A DNA stretch of 64,000 nt from Hygrocybe punicea (taxonomy: Eukaryota > Basidiomycota > Agaricomycetes > Agaricales > Hygrophoraceae). The notes beneath the pieces are model-generated. The model was given only the letters and a program-made list of their open reading frames with translations, was not told the origin of the DNA and ran no database searches. The stretch is taken from positions 5,627,820 through 5,691,819 of the forward strand of contig OY744466.1 in the NCBI GenBank assembly GCA_963556145.1, in the 5' to 3' direction. Every line of letters begins with the position of its first letter. The first letter of the stretch is position 1. Shown piece after piece: positions 33,402-45,321 of this stretch. A program made the translations under genes and the position numbers.

Positions 33402-33875
33402 GCAAAGTCTGATAATAGTGCTATAGCTGACACCAGTAGAGGATGAGATGGCATGAGCAGAAAGACCTTCAACAAGTAGAGAAAGGATGTGAGAGCTCTG
33501 GCTGGGGGAGAGAGGTTGCATGTTGAATTCAAGAGTGTGTTGTGCCTTGTTTGTATTGCATTTCAACCATTAAACGAGGTCACATGACTACCTAATTAAA
33601 TTCAGCAACATGTAAGCAAATCTGCTTGTGAACAGCCTAGTTTTGTATATTCTGGTTATCAGCAACAAAACTGGTTCAATGGTACCCCTCTATTAATTCG
33701 ACTATATCTTTACCAAAAATGGGTATTTTCCCACAAACCAGGATATCATCTGAAAGCGGAGAAAAGGAGCTTTCTTATGCATATTTTTCCATAATTATTG
33801 AAAATTTATATCCGGGGTTATAAGCTCAACAATCCAAAAGTTGCAAACATTCAACCAGTTTTGTTGCCCACTGTA

Positions 33876-34673
33876 GATCTCCATTAGTAAATTGAAAGAA
33901 AGAGAGAAAAAAACTCACCAATGCAATGCGGTGCACCACCCCGTACAGGGCTGGCAGGCATCACTTGTCGTCGCTGCTGCCATTGCTGTCATTGTTGTTG
34001 TCATTTGTCATTGTCATTGTTGCTGCCGCTGTGAGCAGGATCATCTGTGCTGTATTCAGAAATTAGTAGTATATCAAAAGGAAGAATCAAACATACAAAG
34101 CAGCAGGAGTGGGTACCTCGCCTTTGGGGTGCTGTAGTCTTCATCTGGCATTGGGCGTGCTATAGGTATTATCCCAGTCACTGCCTTTGTCCCCATCCCT
34201 CGTCGCCCTTTGCTCCTCGCCTCTGCTGTTACCCATCTCCATTGCCCATTGTCTCTGTATTCGCTTGACTGGTGTGAAATTGGTAGGCTTGGAGTTACTG
34301 GTCAGCATCACCATGAAAGAGCATTACAAAAACTTACCAATGGGCGTGGGTGAAGTTACCCCTATTGAATCTGTGAGAGATCAACTGGGGATATTGGAGG
34401 TTGGACGAAGTTGGATGTGGAGATGGGCAATCAACATGGGTGAGTTAGCTGTTTCAAAGTCTGTGTCTCTCCCCCCATTGTGCCCCATCTGTTTCTCTGT
34501 TCGCTGCTTGCTGTCACTGAGGGTGGAATGCTGGTGCCACATTCAGTGGATGGTTGCATTTGCACCAGGTTGTGTGTGCAAGTATGTAATGTAAAATACT
34601 AGTATATTACGAGCTCTATCTTTTCAAAGATGGGAGACCCCTGACACCATGGCATTCAAAGACGTTCAGTCAC
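33876..34673. other. Low-complexity TTG/CTG-rich stretch, no gene supported
   Basis: Flanks the right Tc1 end. Contains TTGTTGTTGTC/CATTGTCATTG runs at 33965-34030 resembling low-complexity parts at 7090-7130 and inside the hAT-type element. A 135-aa frame at 34187-34594 has no recognisable domain. Confidence 0.35.
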
Positions 34674-35210
34674 ATGTCACAGGGTCACAGAAGGTTAACG
34701 TTTCGGGAGAAGCTACCAAAGATCTTGCAATCATTTTGCATCACACAAAATCAGTGTTTGGTGATTGTGACTTGGATGAAGGCAGATAATGTGACAACAC
34801 ACAAAAAGATATACTCGCCACTTCGGGACTTGCTGAGTCAACCGACAACACGTGACCCATACCGTTGGACCGGCCTCTTGATGTCCTCACCTGACACCGA
34901 ACCTGTCCCCGCGCAACTGACAACCGTCTACGCCATAGACGAGGGCCCAGCGCTCATTACAGCCACGAGCGTGAGAGAATACACTCTGGTTCATCCCCCC
35001 GTGACCTCGTCCGCCTCCTCGTTGCTGAGGAGTATGAATCGAAGCAGGCACGAAAACTCCTCGACACTGCTCTTTGTGACCATCTTTGACCCCTCACTTA
35101 CTCCGTCCCAACCAGGTCAGAACTCCCAATGTTGTCCAGCATTGCCAATCTGGCACTGTCCCATCATGGCCTCATCGATAACACGAGAATTTCCCGGCAG
35201 GTCAGAATGA
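34674..35210 (+). CDS. Hypothetical 178-aa frame
   Basis: A single open frame without recognised domain, signal peptide or membrane segment; Ser/Thr/Pro-rich in the second half. No flanking consensus introns were needed. It may be chance. Confidence 0.2.
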   Translation: MSQGHRRLTFREKLPKILQSFCITQNQCLVIVTWMKADNVTTHKKIYSPLRDLLSQPTTRDPYRWTGLLMSSPDTEPVPAQLTTVYAIDEGPALITATSVREYTLVHPPVTSSASSLLRSMNRSRHENSSTLLFVTIFDPSLTPSQPGQNSQCCPALPIWHCPIMASSITREFPGRSE

Positions 35211-35947
35211 AGATAAAGGAAGGCAACCATGCACTAGTTTCGCCATCCTAGCCTAATGGTTCTCGACACTGGAAGATATTATATCTAGAACTCTCGTATG
35301 CAGGTTGCAGCTTTCGTGCCAAAAAAGACGAGGTAGTTTATGGATTGAATACCATGCTCATAATTCAAGAGACTAGGATGAGAGGATTTTACACGTACGT
35401 ACTACAATTGGTAGCTTGCTCGTAAGAATATGGACTGATTTCGACATCCTCATTTGCAGGATTTATCCCACTGACTCGCAAGCCATCTGGGGCTTACCCG
35501 ACAATGAGCTCGGTACTCCTGTAGGATCGTTCGCGAATATACTTCGTTTCTGCCCAATGTTATCGAGGTTACTCTATCTACATTTCGGACCCGGACTGAC
35601 CCACGTAACCAATGTATGTTCATCAGAGCACCAGCAGACATGCCCCTGGGGCCAATAGGAAGAAGAGGAAGGATCTGTCCAGAAGCCCACGAAGAAGCCA
35701 CAGAAAAAGCAAGGCTCTTCTAGCGTGATTGTGTGATAAGTGGGGTTATGGAGTTGATATATGTCCTGTCATGCACTCGGTCTTATGAAGCCTACATATA
35801 CTAGCAAAATATCACAAAGCATAACGGCCGACCATGATCCAACCCGTAAATAGAAATGATTATGTAGTGGCTCTGGTACGTGGTGGAAGTTTGACAGAAT
35901 TGTTCCAGGGAAAGAGCCGATATTAGCTGACAAGATACGAGTATATA
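35211..35947. other. Unassigned stretch before the MULE-like element
   Basis: Short frames only (35416-35658 plus). No domain or repeat recognised. Confidence 0.35.
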
Positions 35948-38900
35948 CCAAAGTAGTAGAAGTGGAAGTCAGTGGAAGTGGAAGTCAGGACACGAAGTCG
36001 GAAGTCAGGACATGAAGTCAATCAAGTCACTGTATTGGGTAATTAGCCGATGCCACGTCTCTCCGAGTCCATTGTGCCATCGTTGACCTGTGGCCAATAT
36101 GGTGGCCTGGGGGCAGCGCAAAACCACGCACTCGTTTTCAATATGTCGGGTTCTAGTCATCATTCTCATTGCTATCATGCCACACATGCTGCCCACTGCA
36201 CCAAATGACGCCAAGTTTGCCATCGCGAGACGACTGATTGCAAAGATCGGCTGTGATGTACTCAACAAGTACATCGTCGAGGTACATATCTAACAAATTT
36301 TGAGGATATTAGCTGACGCGATGGCATATCCAGACCATCCCAGCATTCCTCCAGGAGCTCACGCTGCCCAATGCCAACAACCTCAAACTATGGATGGAAC
36401 CCGACCTGTTTTTTACTTGGACCGCCCAGTATTACCAACGACAATCCCTCAACATGCAGGTCACTTTATCAACGCCCATCTCGGCTCCCCTCTCCTCCAG
36501 TGGCCACGTATCTCCCACCCAGCAATCCCTCGATGCGCAGGTCGCATCAACGCCCATCTCGACATCCACCTCCACCTCCTCCGACCGCCGCGTATCTCCC
36601 GCCTTGCAATCTCTTGGCATGCCTCTCACTTCATCAACACCCATCTTGAAACCCATCGCCTCCAAACAGCATGTATCCCTCACCCTCGACAACTTATTTT
36701 CAAATGATGCAGTCAATATCTTAGTGGCACGTACACCCAAACGAAAGCACAGCGACTTCAGATTAGTCCCATCAGAGGTCATCATCATTGATGACTCTGA
36801 TAGTGACCTCGATCCTGACTCAAGCCCAACAAAGCACCTCACTGCAAAGCGCCTACGTATAAAGAAAGAACCCATGACTGCTGAAATACCAGCTAACCTG
36901 CTTCTGCAAGCCAACGTACCCCTGCAAATAACCCGGCAACTCACCCTGCGCCAAATCATCCGCCTCACGACAATCCCTTCGTGTTGGACAGTGCCACGAG
37001 AAGAACGGATCGGCTACCTCCTCGACCTCTCCAACGATGACCACCAGTGGAATGACAGTGAGGGCAAGCCATTGTCCATGGCCGCCATCATCAAGTCTCA
37101 GGTATGCCAGTACATTCATATTTTCTGATTTTGGACACTAAATAAACAGCTGTAGGATCAAGACTCGTGGGGTGGGGGGAGTGGCGGGTCACTCGACCGA
37201 GAAAAAACGCCTCGCATTGCTGCGCTTGGCAGCTTGCCGTGCCAAGTCTCAGAACATCGTTGCCAAGGAGTCTACCACTGCAATCAACTCGACATGGCCT
37301 TACTCGCGGACTGCCAACGTTATGAACCTGATGAGCATGGAAGAGAAACACTTTTCAAGGCAGAACTCGACGTCAATGAGCAACAGAGCTTGTCATCTGC
37401 GTTACGTGTGATTTCGTGAGTCAGGGTCAATTGTATTTCCCATTTATCACCCTGACGATTCTTTAGGTTTTATAACTCCTGCCTACAGAAGGTCTGCCCG
37501 CATGTTCAGCAAGATGGCAGCCAATGTCCTGGATCACCTGTGGTACGACGCCTCAAAGAGAAAAACTTCGATGGCAAGTCTCATTTCATCGGATGCGGAA
37601 ATTGGAAACCAGCCAATCCCCCATTCTCGCACCGCTTCCTGACAATTCCAGTTGGTATTCAAGAAAGCCATATCGTCGAACTGTTCCAGGAGGGTGGGGT
37701 TTTCAAGACGATACCGGAGAACTTGAAAGATGTCAACACCGGGAAATGTGCTCATGTGGTCACGCCTCGAAGTGGGGGCAAGGGTAGGAAACTCTGCCGT
37801 ATGTACCTGTGTCGAATCCATGGATCTTTGCTTAATCTCCCATAGCATATTCTCACATTGACGAAACCGGGAAAAAAGTTCAGGGCAACTTAGTGCGGCG
37901 CACATGTTTGGCTCACATCAAAGTCTACTCGCCAGTGGATCGTTCCATTCGCAAAGCCATTATTATACTTAGCAGTCCTCACAACCATCCAGCGCCGCCT
38001 TCCAAAAAAGTCTCACGCACCGGGAAGGATGTCTATAGGCAGGCGGTGGAAGCAATTGGCGTGACAGGAGCCACGGTGAAGAAGGTCGACCTGGGTACGA
38101 TTGAACTATATTAGATGTGTATTATGTGTCCTCAACATCATCTCAGCACAATCAACATTCCAAATCACTGGTAGCTTGCATGTCTCAGCATTAGATCCAG
38201 CACTCGCGAACGCACGAACAAAGCGGCAAATCATCCACCGACTCAAAACTGAAGCGGCACCCCATGGCAGCGGCCTTGAAGGGGTTCTCACCCGAATGAA
38301 ATTGGATTCAACGACACTTCCACCTGACAAACATTACATTCACAAAGTATCGTCTTGTGATAGTATTGACATCGTCATCACTATGTTACCCAATCTCGCC
38401 AAACTCATCCACAAAGCCAAGGCTTCACTTCACGACAACACCTACAAGCGAACACATGGAATCTGGAAGGAGTGGGAGGTCGTGATCTGGAATGATCGGA
38501 TCAACATGCGTGAGTACTTACATTCTTTATTTGAGCCATCGTTGATGACAACCCAGGTATCACCATTGCACGCATTTATTGTACGCACGAGACACGCCAG
38601 GCATTTCAGCGAATGTGGTCAGGGCTGTGGGACACAATAGGGCGTGTGACTGGTCAGCCAGTCAAATTCAAGTTTATCCATGGAACTGGACTTCAAGCAA
38701 TATTGGTTGATGGTTGCAAGCCTCAAGTCGATGCTTGCGGAGATGACCTCGTGAAGCGGAATCAGCAAGAGATTAGTGGGATCCATGTGACAGACCCACA
38801 GGTTATTGTCCAATACATCGTGCGGACATGTACAGTTCATCTTGATCGGTTCGTGACATCTTTGATTTCTTGCCTTGGTTGGACTCACGCTGGTCTAGTT

Positions 38901-40227
38901 TTGCTAATTCCCTCGCCGACCACTGTCCCCAAGATGTCGTAAATCGTTTTCGGCAGTTCCGGTTCTTGGAGACGACGGCGGAACTTGAAGTGTTTAAGAA
39001 TTTCTGCGAGGGTTCAGAGCACAAGAAACTGCGCGACTGGTATCACGACAAGAAATCCTGCCCCTGGTTTTTCCCATCATTAAACGAATTTCACTCCAAG
39101 ATTGATCGTGAAGATTGGTACCTTACGCCGGGTGACACAAATCTAAATGAGAGTTCACACCCGGCTGCCAATCAACATACTGGCATCAATTTGACCCTTC
39201 TGGAGTCAATAACTAAGTGTGTATCAGAGTCTTCTTGAAGTCTATCATTGTTTCTCATCGCTATCTTTATTACTAGAGCTTATGAATACGACCGACTTCA
39301 AGAGGACAAAATCCTCCAAACTGAACTAAGCTGCATCCTACCCAACAAACGGAACACAATAGCTCATCGTGATCACGCCAACCAGTTGCGCCGTGATGGC
39401 TGCATTCGCAAGGCACAAGAACACCAAACGAATCTCACCACTTTTGAGGAGATCGAGGACGAGCTGGCAGGTGAACTTGAAGCTCGGAAGGCGTCGCAAG
39501 CCTATACGAAGGAATTGCGCGAGAAGAAAAAACTGTTACAGACTAGCACCGGCATCAAAAAGCGGCGTAATCCAATGAAGGCTGCAAAGGGCAAGGGTGC
39601 GATGCCATTAGAGCCTGTGGAGACTGATCAGCCTGATCCGGAGGACGATGCCATGGAGATGGCAGGAGATGAGAGTGAAAATGTTGATGCAGGTCTCATG
39701 GGCGACAATCCCACCGATCTCCCAGTTGCAGATCTCAATACTAACGAGACTGAGGAGACTCTCACAGATGATCCTGTCAATCACCCGACTCTCACTGCCG
39801 CTAACCTTTCGATTGCCGACGCAACCATTTCCGACTCTCAAACACCCCCGACCCTTTCCGTGCAGGGACCCCTTGAAGGTGCAGTGTTGGGACGGTCACA
39901 GAGGATACGGACAGTGCCCAAGACGTTTGGTGAGGCTGCCACAATGGAGTTTAGTGACATTGACATGCCGAAACGGCCCAGAAAGAGGTGCCCACAGAAA
40001 CGACAAAAGAAACAGCACAAGAATCAATGAGCCACTTTGTCACACATCTTTTTTTAGACTCGTTTAGATAGAATGAATAGAACAATGTCGTGATGAACAA
40101 TAAAATATACGGACAATGATCAGTCGAACATTGGTGATGAGCACAATGGTTAACCTGACTTCTTCTAGTTTGACTTGAGTTCCACTACTTTGGTCACATC
40201 CACTGACTTCCACTTCCACTAGTTTGG
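35948..40227 (+). mobile_element. MULE-like transposon with intact transposase gene
   Basis: Inverted ends: left CCAAAGTAGTAGAAGTGGAA (35948 on) and, read from the right end at 40227 inwards, CCAAACTAGTGGAAGTGGAA. The match continues through GTCAGTGGA for about 35 bp with few mismatches. Between them lies the nine-exon transposase gene. No 8-10 bp target duplication could be seen (GAGTATATA left, TCAGGACTC right), so the exact ends are tentative. The right end abuts the C2-caspase stop codon. Confidence 0.65.
36090..40030 (+). CDS. MULE-like DDE transposase (about 1,175 aa, nine exons)
   Basis: Exons: 36090-36281, 36334-37101, 37156-37415, 37467-37798, 37846-38094, 38147-38509, 38557-38848, 38899-39216, 39277-40030; all introns are 47-60 nt GT-AG and the frame is kept throughout. 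The N-terminal third is Ser/Thr-rich with a SUMO-interaction-like motif (EVIIIDDSDSDLD). Next come Cys/His pairs and a GCM/WRKY-like finger (RRTCLAHIK ... SSPHNHP). The catalytic core resembles Mutator-like elements: first Asp in HDNTYKRTHG, second in ILVDGCKPQV with the C..H signature RTCTVHL, and Glu in DTNLNESSHP. The C-terminus is Lys/Arg-rich (PKRPRKRCPQKRQKK), a nuclear signal. Many relatives exist in Agaricomycetes as hypothetical proteins; the transposase assignment is my inference from motifs. Start codon uncertain. Confidence 0.75.
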
Positions 40228-43083
40228 TCAGGACTCCAAGATACCCGTTACGAGATCCGTCACAAGAAAATGGTGCTCAAAGTCTGGAATGGTGACTGCA
40301 GCGACCCACGAATGATACTTAATCTCGGGTGGCTTCTTGTTGGTGCCCCGTGACGAACAAGCCCAGGGCGACGGCTGAGCCATCCAGCTCATATCAATGA
40401 ACTGGTTGGACACAAATAACTTGATGAACCCTGTGTCAGATTGTTGGTTCTCCTTGAGTATAAATTGGATCGGGTCGCCGTCATCTACGCCAAGGGTGAG
40501 GGTGGATTGATCTCTCAGCAAGGGGGGGAGCACGTCATTGGAGGGAAGGTACCACGGCTGATGTCACTGTCAGTAACTCATGTTGCAACCAGCAGAGTAA
40601 TCAAGAACGTACCTCAATGCTGTAATCGGATGGGTCAAAGTAGAAGAGATAGGGGAAAATGTTATGGCCCGAACGATTGACTATGGCGACACCATACAGC
40701 CCATCGTCATTCGGGAGGGTTGTTTGATAGTTGGCCAGTAAGTTTCCGACATTTTCATCTCGCTCATAGGACAACGCTTTATCGACCAGTCGGTACAACT
40801 CCAAGGTCACTGTCTGCTCAAGTGGATCCACAATAGGGTACGGTCCAATACCGTGGTCGACTCCAAGGTAGAAATTGAAATGTGCAATCCCATCGAGCAA
40901 GCAGTCAAGCTTGTATGGCGCGTGGACCAATACTGTTTGGCTGGCGTGTTTGGGAATGAGGGGATCTAATCTTTCGATATGAAGTCGGCCATTGGAATCC
41001 TGCCGGAGCGCGACGCCAGCATCGGAGCGAGAATGGACTTGTATGAATTTTCGTCTGGCAAGTTGAGTCGCACCATCGGCGAGGGGTTTGGGATCGAGGG
41101 GATTCAAGACTTGAGGCGCGAAGTTCGAAGCGAGAAACACCTTTAATACGAGTTTCCAATCCGACACCAGTGCTTTTGCTCCCGGGGGTACTGTAAACAT
41201 TTTATCATCATGTCGCCGTGCTAGTACGGATGATAGGGCAGCGACTGTTTTGACAACCAAGATGCCAAGAGGACGGCCATTCTGATCTTGGACCACGAAT
41301 TTTGCACCCGTCTCAATTCCGTGAAGAGTCCTGCCATCCACCTCGAAAGTGCCATCTTTTCGTGGAGTCAACCCGAACGTCCCTGAATCGCTAGCGGCCG
41401 ATGTTATGCCAAACAAGAAACGGGTTTTGTGGGTGCCTTCACACTGAGGATGCTGATTACCAAGCTCTGGTAAGCCACTGATGAGATTGGAATAGGTGAC
41501 TCGCTCAAGGACAGCCTGATGAAGATGTTTAACTAGAATGTTTGTAAATGCACCACATGGCGCCTTGGCGGTCGTGGACTCGAAAGCAATCTCATCTGGC
41601 CTGCAGGCGGCCAGGAGGACATGTGAGGACAGATCCTTGTTCTGAAACCCAGCATGTGAGTTAACTGCGCTGGGAGCCGCCTTCCATATATCGCTGTCGA
41701 GATTTTTGGGGATAGGAAGAGGAGTGATGGAAGAGCGAGCCTTTCTGCGCTGCAGGTCCCAGGTCGCACCTCCAGAATGGCAGGAATTGATGATCACAGT
41801 CTGGCCAAGAAATCAGGGTGGGTAAATGGAAAGCCGCAGACAAACTGAGATACGGACAATATTGTTTCCTTTGGTACTTGCCAATTCATTAAGCATTGCA
41901 TTCATAGTGCGGTCGGGTATCCCATGGATCCAAGACCCCCGGGAATCCTTGGTACCCTGGTCGTGAGGGCAGAGAGACTCAACTTTACCGAGAGGCCATC
42001 CCTTCGGAGCGTCGAGACGACTGCCGTGGCCAGCGAAAAAAATAATGATGGCATCTTCCTTCTCAATCTTGCTGTTCTGAATTAAGTGAGAATGGAAGCT
42101 GGATATGATAGCGTCACGGGTTGCGGACTCATTGGTGAGGAAGACAATGTGAGAGGATGGTACGTGGAGTTGTTGAGTGAGGAAGGCTTGGATCGATTTC
42201 GCATCGTTCACGCTGCCATCCAAAGCGTCGAATGTGGAGCATTTATACTGTTCAACCATTGAATATCACACAACCCCCTGTGGTCTAAGATAAATACCTT
42301 ATTAATCCCAATTATAAGAGCAAAAATCCCACATCTAGAGTGGCTGCTACTTCAAAATCAACAAGACTGTTAGAGTCACCGAATGATTTTTTCAGTGATT
42401 AATACTCACGGGTGGTTAAACTTGACACGAAATGTAATTGTGACAGGACTTGTGGAATTCGTGGCTAAAAATGCTTTGGTCTGCTCTAGATATTATCGGA
42501 CATTTGAGAGTCTTGGGTCTTCCACAGTAAGACATCTTGGCTCATACCTTCCTCTGTTTCGAAGTTGAGTGAGCAGTCTTCGATTTGCCCAAGTAAGACA
42601 TGGCCTTTGATACGACTTAAGCGATAGAGCTTGATCGTGAGTTTTTCAGAACCTCTTCTCGTGCTTCCGAGGAGTGTCAAAGAAAAGGGTATTTCAGAAT
42701 GCGCTTTGAACTCACAATATGAAGACTTCATTCCAAACTGGCTGTAATTTTCGGCTGGAGACACTCGTTCTGAATTCTTGGTTCCCCATTGCTAGTGTGA
42801 CGTAGGAGTGGGGAGGCAAAATCGGTGCTCGTTTGAGTCCATTTACTCTTACAACTATCATGACTTGTAAGCTGTGCCTGTATGTTTCGCAAGAGATGGC
42901 CAGAGACGCACCAGTCACATCAATCGCGAGATCAGTATACCTGGAATGTTCAGTGAGTCCAAGTAACTGTATCGACGAGCTCACGACCGTTCGGTTTCCA
43001 TCGCAGGTGTGAGAAGGTCGTTGGTTCAATTCAAGCGACGGAGGATTAGGATAGTCTCGCAGGGGGCTTAAATGGTACCGCAC
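40228..43083 (-). CDS. C2 domain - caspase-like peptidase (C14) protein
   Basis: The first exon (43083 to about 42710) ends in a C2-type calcium/lipid-binding fold (LQVMIVVRVNGL, SYVTLAMGNQEFRTS, LQPVWNEVF). The next exon, from about 42650, continues it (EKLTIKLYRLSR). A short exon (KAFLATNSTSPVTITFRV) follows, then the caspase p20 region: IFALIIGINKY (intron 42248-42297), GSVNDAKS, IIIFFAGHGS with the catalytic His, intron 41801-41857, and VIINSCHSGG with the catalytic Cys. A long C-terminal region ends YLFYFDPSDYSIE, intron 40558-40612, then a last exon to TGA at 40228-40230. Both catalytic residues are present, so it may be an active cysteine peptidase of the metacaspase-like group. The junction between the C2 and caspase parts is partly guessed. 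The stop codon touches the MULE-like element, so the last residues may not be native. Confidence 0.75.
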
Positions 43084-44337
43084 AATTCGTCCAAGTGGTG
43101 AAATCCGATATCGACCGCCAGGCGTCTAGTTAATAAAACTGATCACCTACAGAACAAAGAAACCCTGGCGCTCCGATGGAAACACCAATTGGAGGACTCC
43201 TAAATATAAGATGAATACGTGTGAAATGGACCAGTTTGATGGACTTGACCAATCAGCCTTACGAGCCGCAAACGTCATGTAATGAACCCTGAGCAACTCT
43301 GCAACGTTGTAGCAATGAACACGTGTTAATATGATAGACGCTATGCCCGTGAGAATTGGCCAAGTGTGTGGTTTGTCTCCACCAAAGTTGGGCTGCTAAC
43401 ATGACCTCCGATAAGGAGTGTCAGTTCACACGGAGGGCGCCTATTACGAAACGCGCGCCTGACAACGGAACATGTAGCGCCGTGGAAAAGAAATTTGAAA
43501 GTCGAATGGCTGCATACTTTCAGAAAGCTGTCGCCTCCTTGTAGGAGATTAGTAAACGAAATAAAGCAGCGATTCTGTCGCATTGCTTACTGTTGAATGG
43601 TATCCTCGAACAATCAGAAACTTAGCGCCAACGTCAGGTAGGTAAATCGCTCGAGTCCATAACTCCACAGTCCTACCGTAGCGTGCCGTTCCTATGCCTG
43701 TCAGCTACACTGGCGTCAGTTCCCTCTGCTCGATGTTCAACAGGTGGAGCACAGCGGGGACCATGCCCGGCAGAAGCAGATAGTGAGCATGTTGAAGTCT
43801 TGAGACATAGTTTTGATCCTTGAGAAATTATGACCTCCTCAAGGAAGCAGGAGTAGTCGGCACAGGTGTAGTCCTGAAATTGCTCAAAGAACAGGCGAAG
43901 GGGTGTTTCGGTAGTGGTAAATAAGCGAAGCTAGAGCTGGCAGATCATGTTGACCATTCCATTCATATGATTCTATTTACCGTCACAACATGTACATTGC
44001 CTCGGTTGGAGGTTCAACTTGTTTATCAAAGGACTTGGTCGATGAAACTGGAAACAAAGTTCACACCACTTTATATCGGCACGCTCGGTATCCGATATAG
44101 CGCCAACTCTCCCCTTGCCCTAGGATTTAACTTGTGCTAGAGGGCCGTTGCTGTGCACGGCATATCCTCGTCCTCTCAAATCAAATGAACGGTATATTCA
44201 GGCAAAAATTGTTACTTTGGTTTACAGCCATTTTTAAAATAGCTGTAATCCATCTTGTAACCAGTAAATATAAATATATTTCTACATTCATGATGGTAAC
44301 ATTAATACAAGTTGCAATGAGAGTATTTAGAAAGCAC
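43084..44337. other. Intergenic between C2-caspase gene and Helitron
   Basis: No gene recognised. It contains the promoter of the minus-strand C2-caspase gene. Near 44139-44160 a short stem (GCCGT/ACGGC, with CTAG nearby on the minus strand) could be the Helitron 3' hairpin, but the base after CTAG is not T, so I do not call the end. Confidence 0.35.
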
Positions 44338-45321
44338 TTATATAGGAGTATATATCAAAATACAAGGTTTTTTTGATCTGCAAACAGTTAAAACAACATC
44401 TTCCAACATTCCTTCATATTCTGTAACTCTTCCAGTAATGATACCATCATGAAACCAAACTTGACCTGTCAAACTGATAATACGAGATGTAAAGTGATCA
44501 CTTCCATAATATATGACACCCCTAAGCTGATATGGTTTTGGTTCTGTATATCCTTCAACAGTGACTACCAAATTGTGATCTAAAGTAGTGGTGGAAGCAG
44601 ATGTAGCAAAGGCAAGTAACTGAGGGGCATTTATAAAAGTAAAATTTCGAAGTAGAAAGTCATTGCAGACTGTACACTTTGAAGCTAGAGAAATTACAAA
44701 CAGATCAAGTTCATTCTGAATAGAAACAAAGTCAATCCTACCAACATCTATATGGCAATTTTTTGCTGCTTCCCGCTGTCTGGACACAGGATGATGTTGA
44801 GGGCAAGAAATATGAGAGGAAAGAATGGGGATTTCAGTTTGTAACAATGTATCTAATAAGATATTAACACTTGCATTTACTCCCCATGCAAAGTTATGAT
44901 GTGAATGCTGATCTAGATAGTGTCTTATATGATCACGCACTTCTTCTAAAGAGCATTCACCTTCAGAATATCTTGAAAATCCATCCACCACCATGCCAAG
45001 AAATTGAGGGTTTAAATTTCTGAAAGAATTAGACCAAGTAATCTTATCATCCTGCCAAATGTTATATAATATAGTTATCACAGAGTCATATGCACAGCTG
45101 TTGTTACTCCAGAGTGTACCAATTGGAATGTTCAGAGAAGTCAATAGAGTATCATTAATATTATGATTTCTTTTCAACTTCTTTCTCAGAGGGGCAACAC
45201 AAGACCCACTTATTTTTCTCTTATTAGTAGAATTTTGATAAAACAATGCAGGTAAACTGCCTTGGGCAGGAACATAATTTGACTTCAAAGGAACCTTTTC
45301 TTTTTTGTCCAGAATTTCCAT
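44338..45321 (-). pseudogene. Helitron C-terminal peptidase-like domain
   Basis: A 327-aa minus-strand frame. Motifs resemble a papain-fold, ubiquitin-protease-like domain: LWSNNSCAYDSVITILYNIW would hold the Cys box, and RGVIYYGSDHFTSRII with QVWFHDG the His box. Similar tails are found after the helicase in Agaricomycete Helitrons. It overlaps the end of the helicase frame by 37 bp (45285-45321), in a different frame, at an A-rich run (GGACAAAAAAGAAAAGG), so it was probably one protein before a one-base slip. Catalytic function is inferred only. Confidence 0.6.

Larger units (their letters stand above)
29532..33521 (-). pseudogene. Tc1/mariner transposase, split by hAT copy 2
   Basis: The N-terminal helix-turn-helix (MQPLSPSQSSHILSLL, start at 33521) lies right of the hAT insertion; the rest is 30430-29532. 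Second HTH: GRPTKLSPSNIRYA. Catalytic DD34E core: [39 protein letters not shown], and [14 protein letters not shown]. After the Glu a one-base deletion near 29717 shifts the frame (HLGII instead of HLWHH), and a TGA at 29634-29636 replaces an expected Trp. All three catalytic acids are present, but the gene is dead from frameshift, stop and insertion. Confidence 0.88.
20831..33873 (-). mobile_element. Tc1/mariner transposon carrying nested Gypsy and hAT insertions
   Basis: Terminal inverted repeats of about 240 bp: the left arm is 20831-20942 plus 29405-29531 (split by the Gypsy insertion), the right arm about 33635-33873. Ends read GGGCAACAAAACTGGTT on both sides; the right end is CAGTGGGCAAC followed by TA, the left is mutated (TGCTGGGCAAC). 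Removing the Gypsy element and the hAT copy leaves about 1.6 kb, the normal size of a Tc1 element. The original transposase gene lies on the minus strand. Confidence 0.8.

Noticed and set aside
44100..44180. GCCGT/ACGGC hairpin plus CTAG as the Helitron 3' end
   Set aside because: The hairpin is only 3 nt from CTAG and the next base is C rather than the expected T; left as a possibility only.
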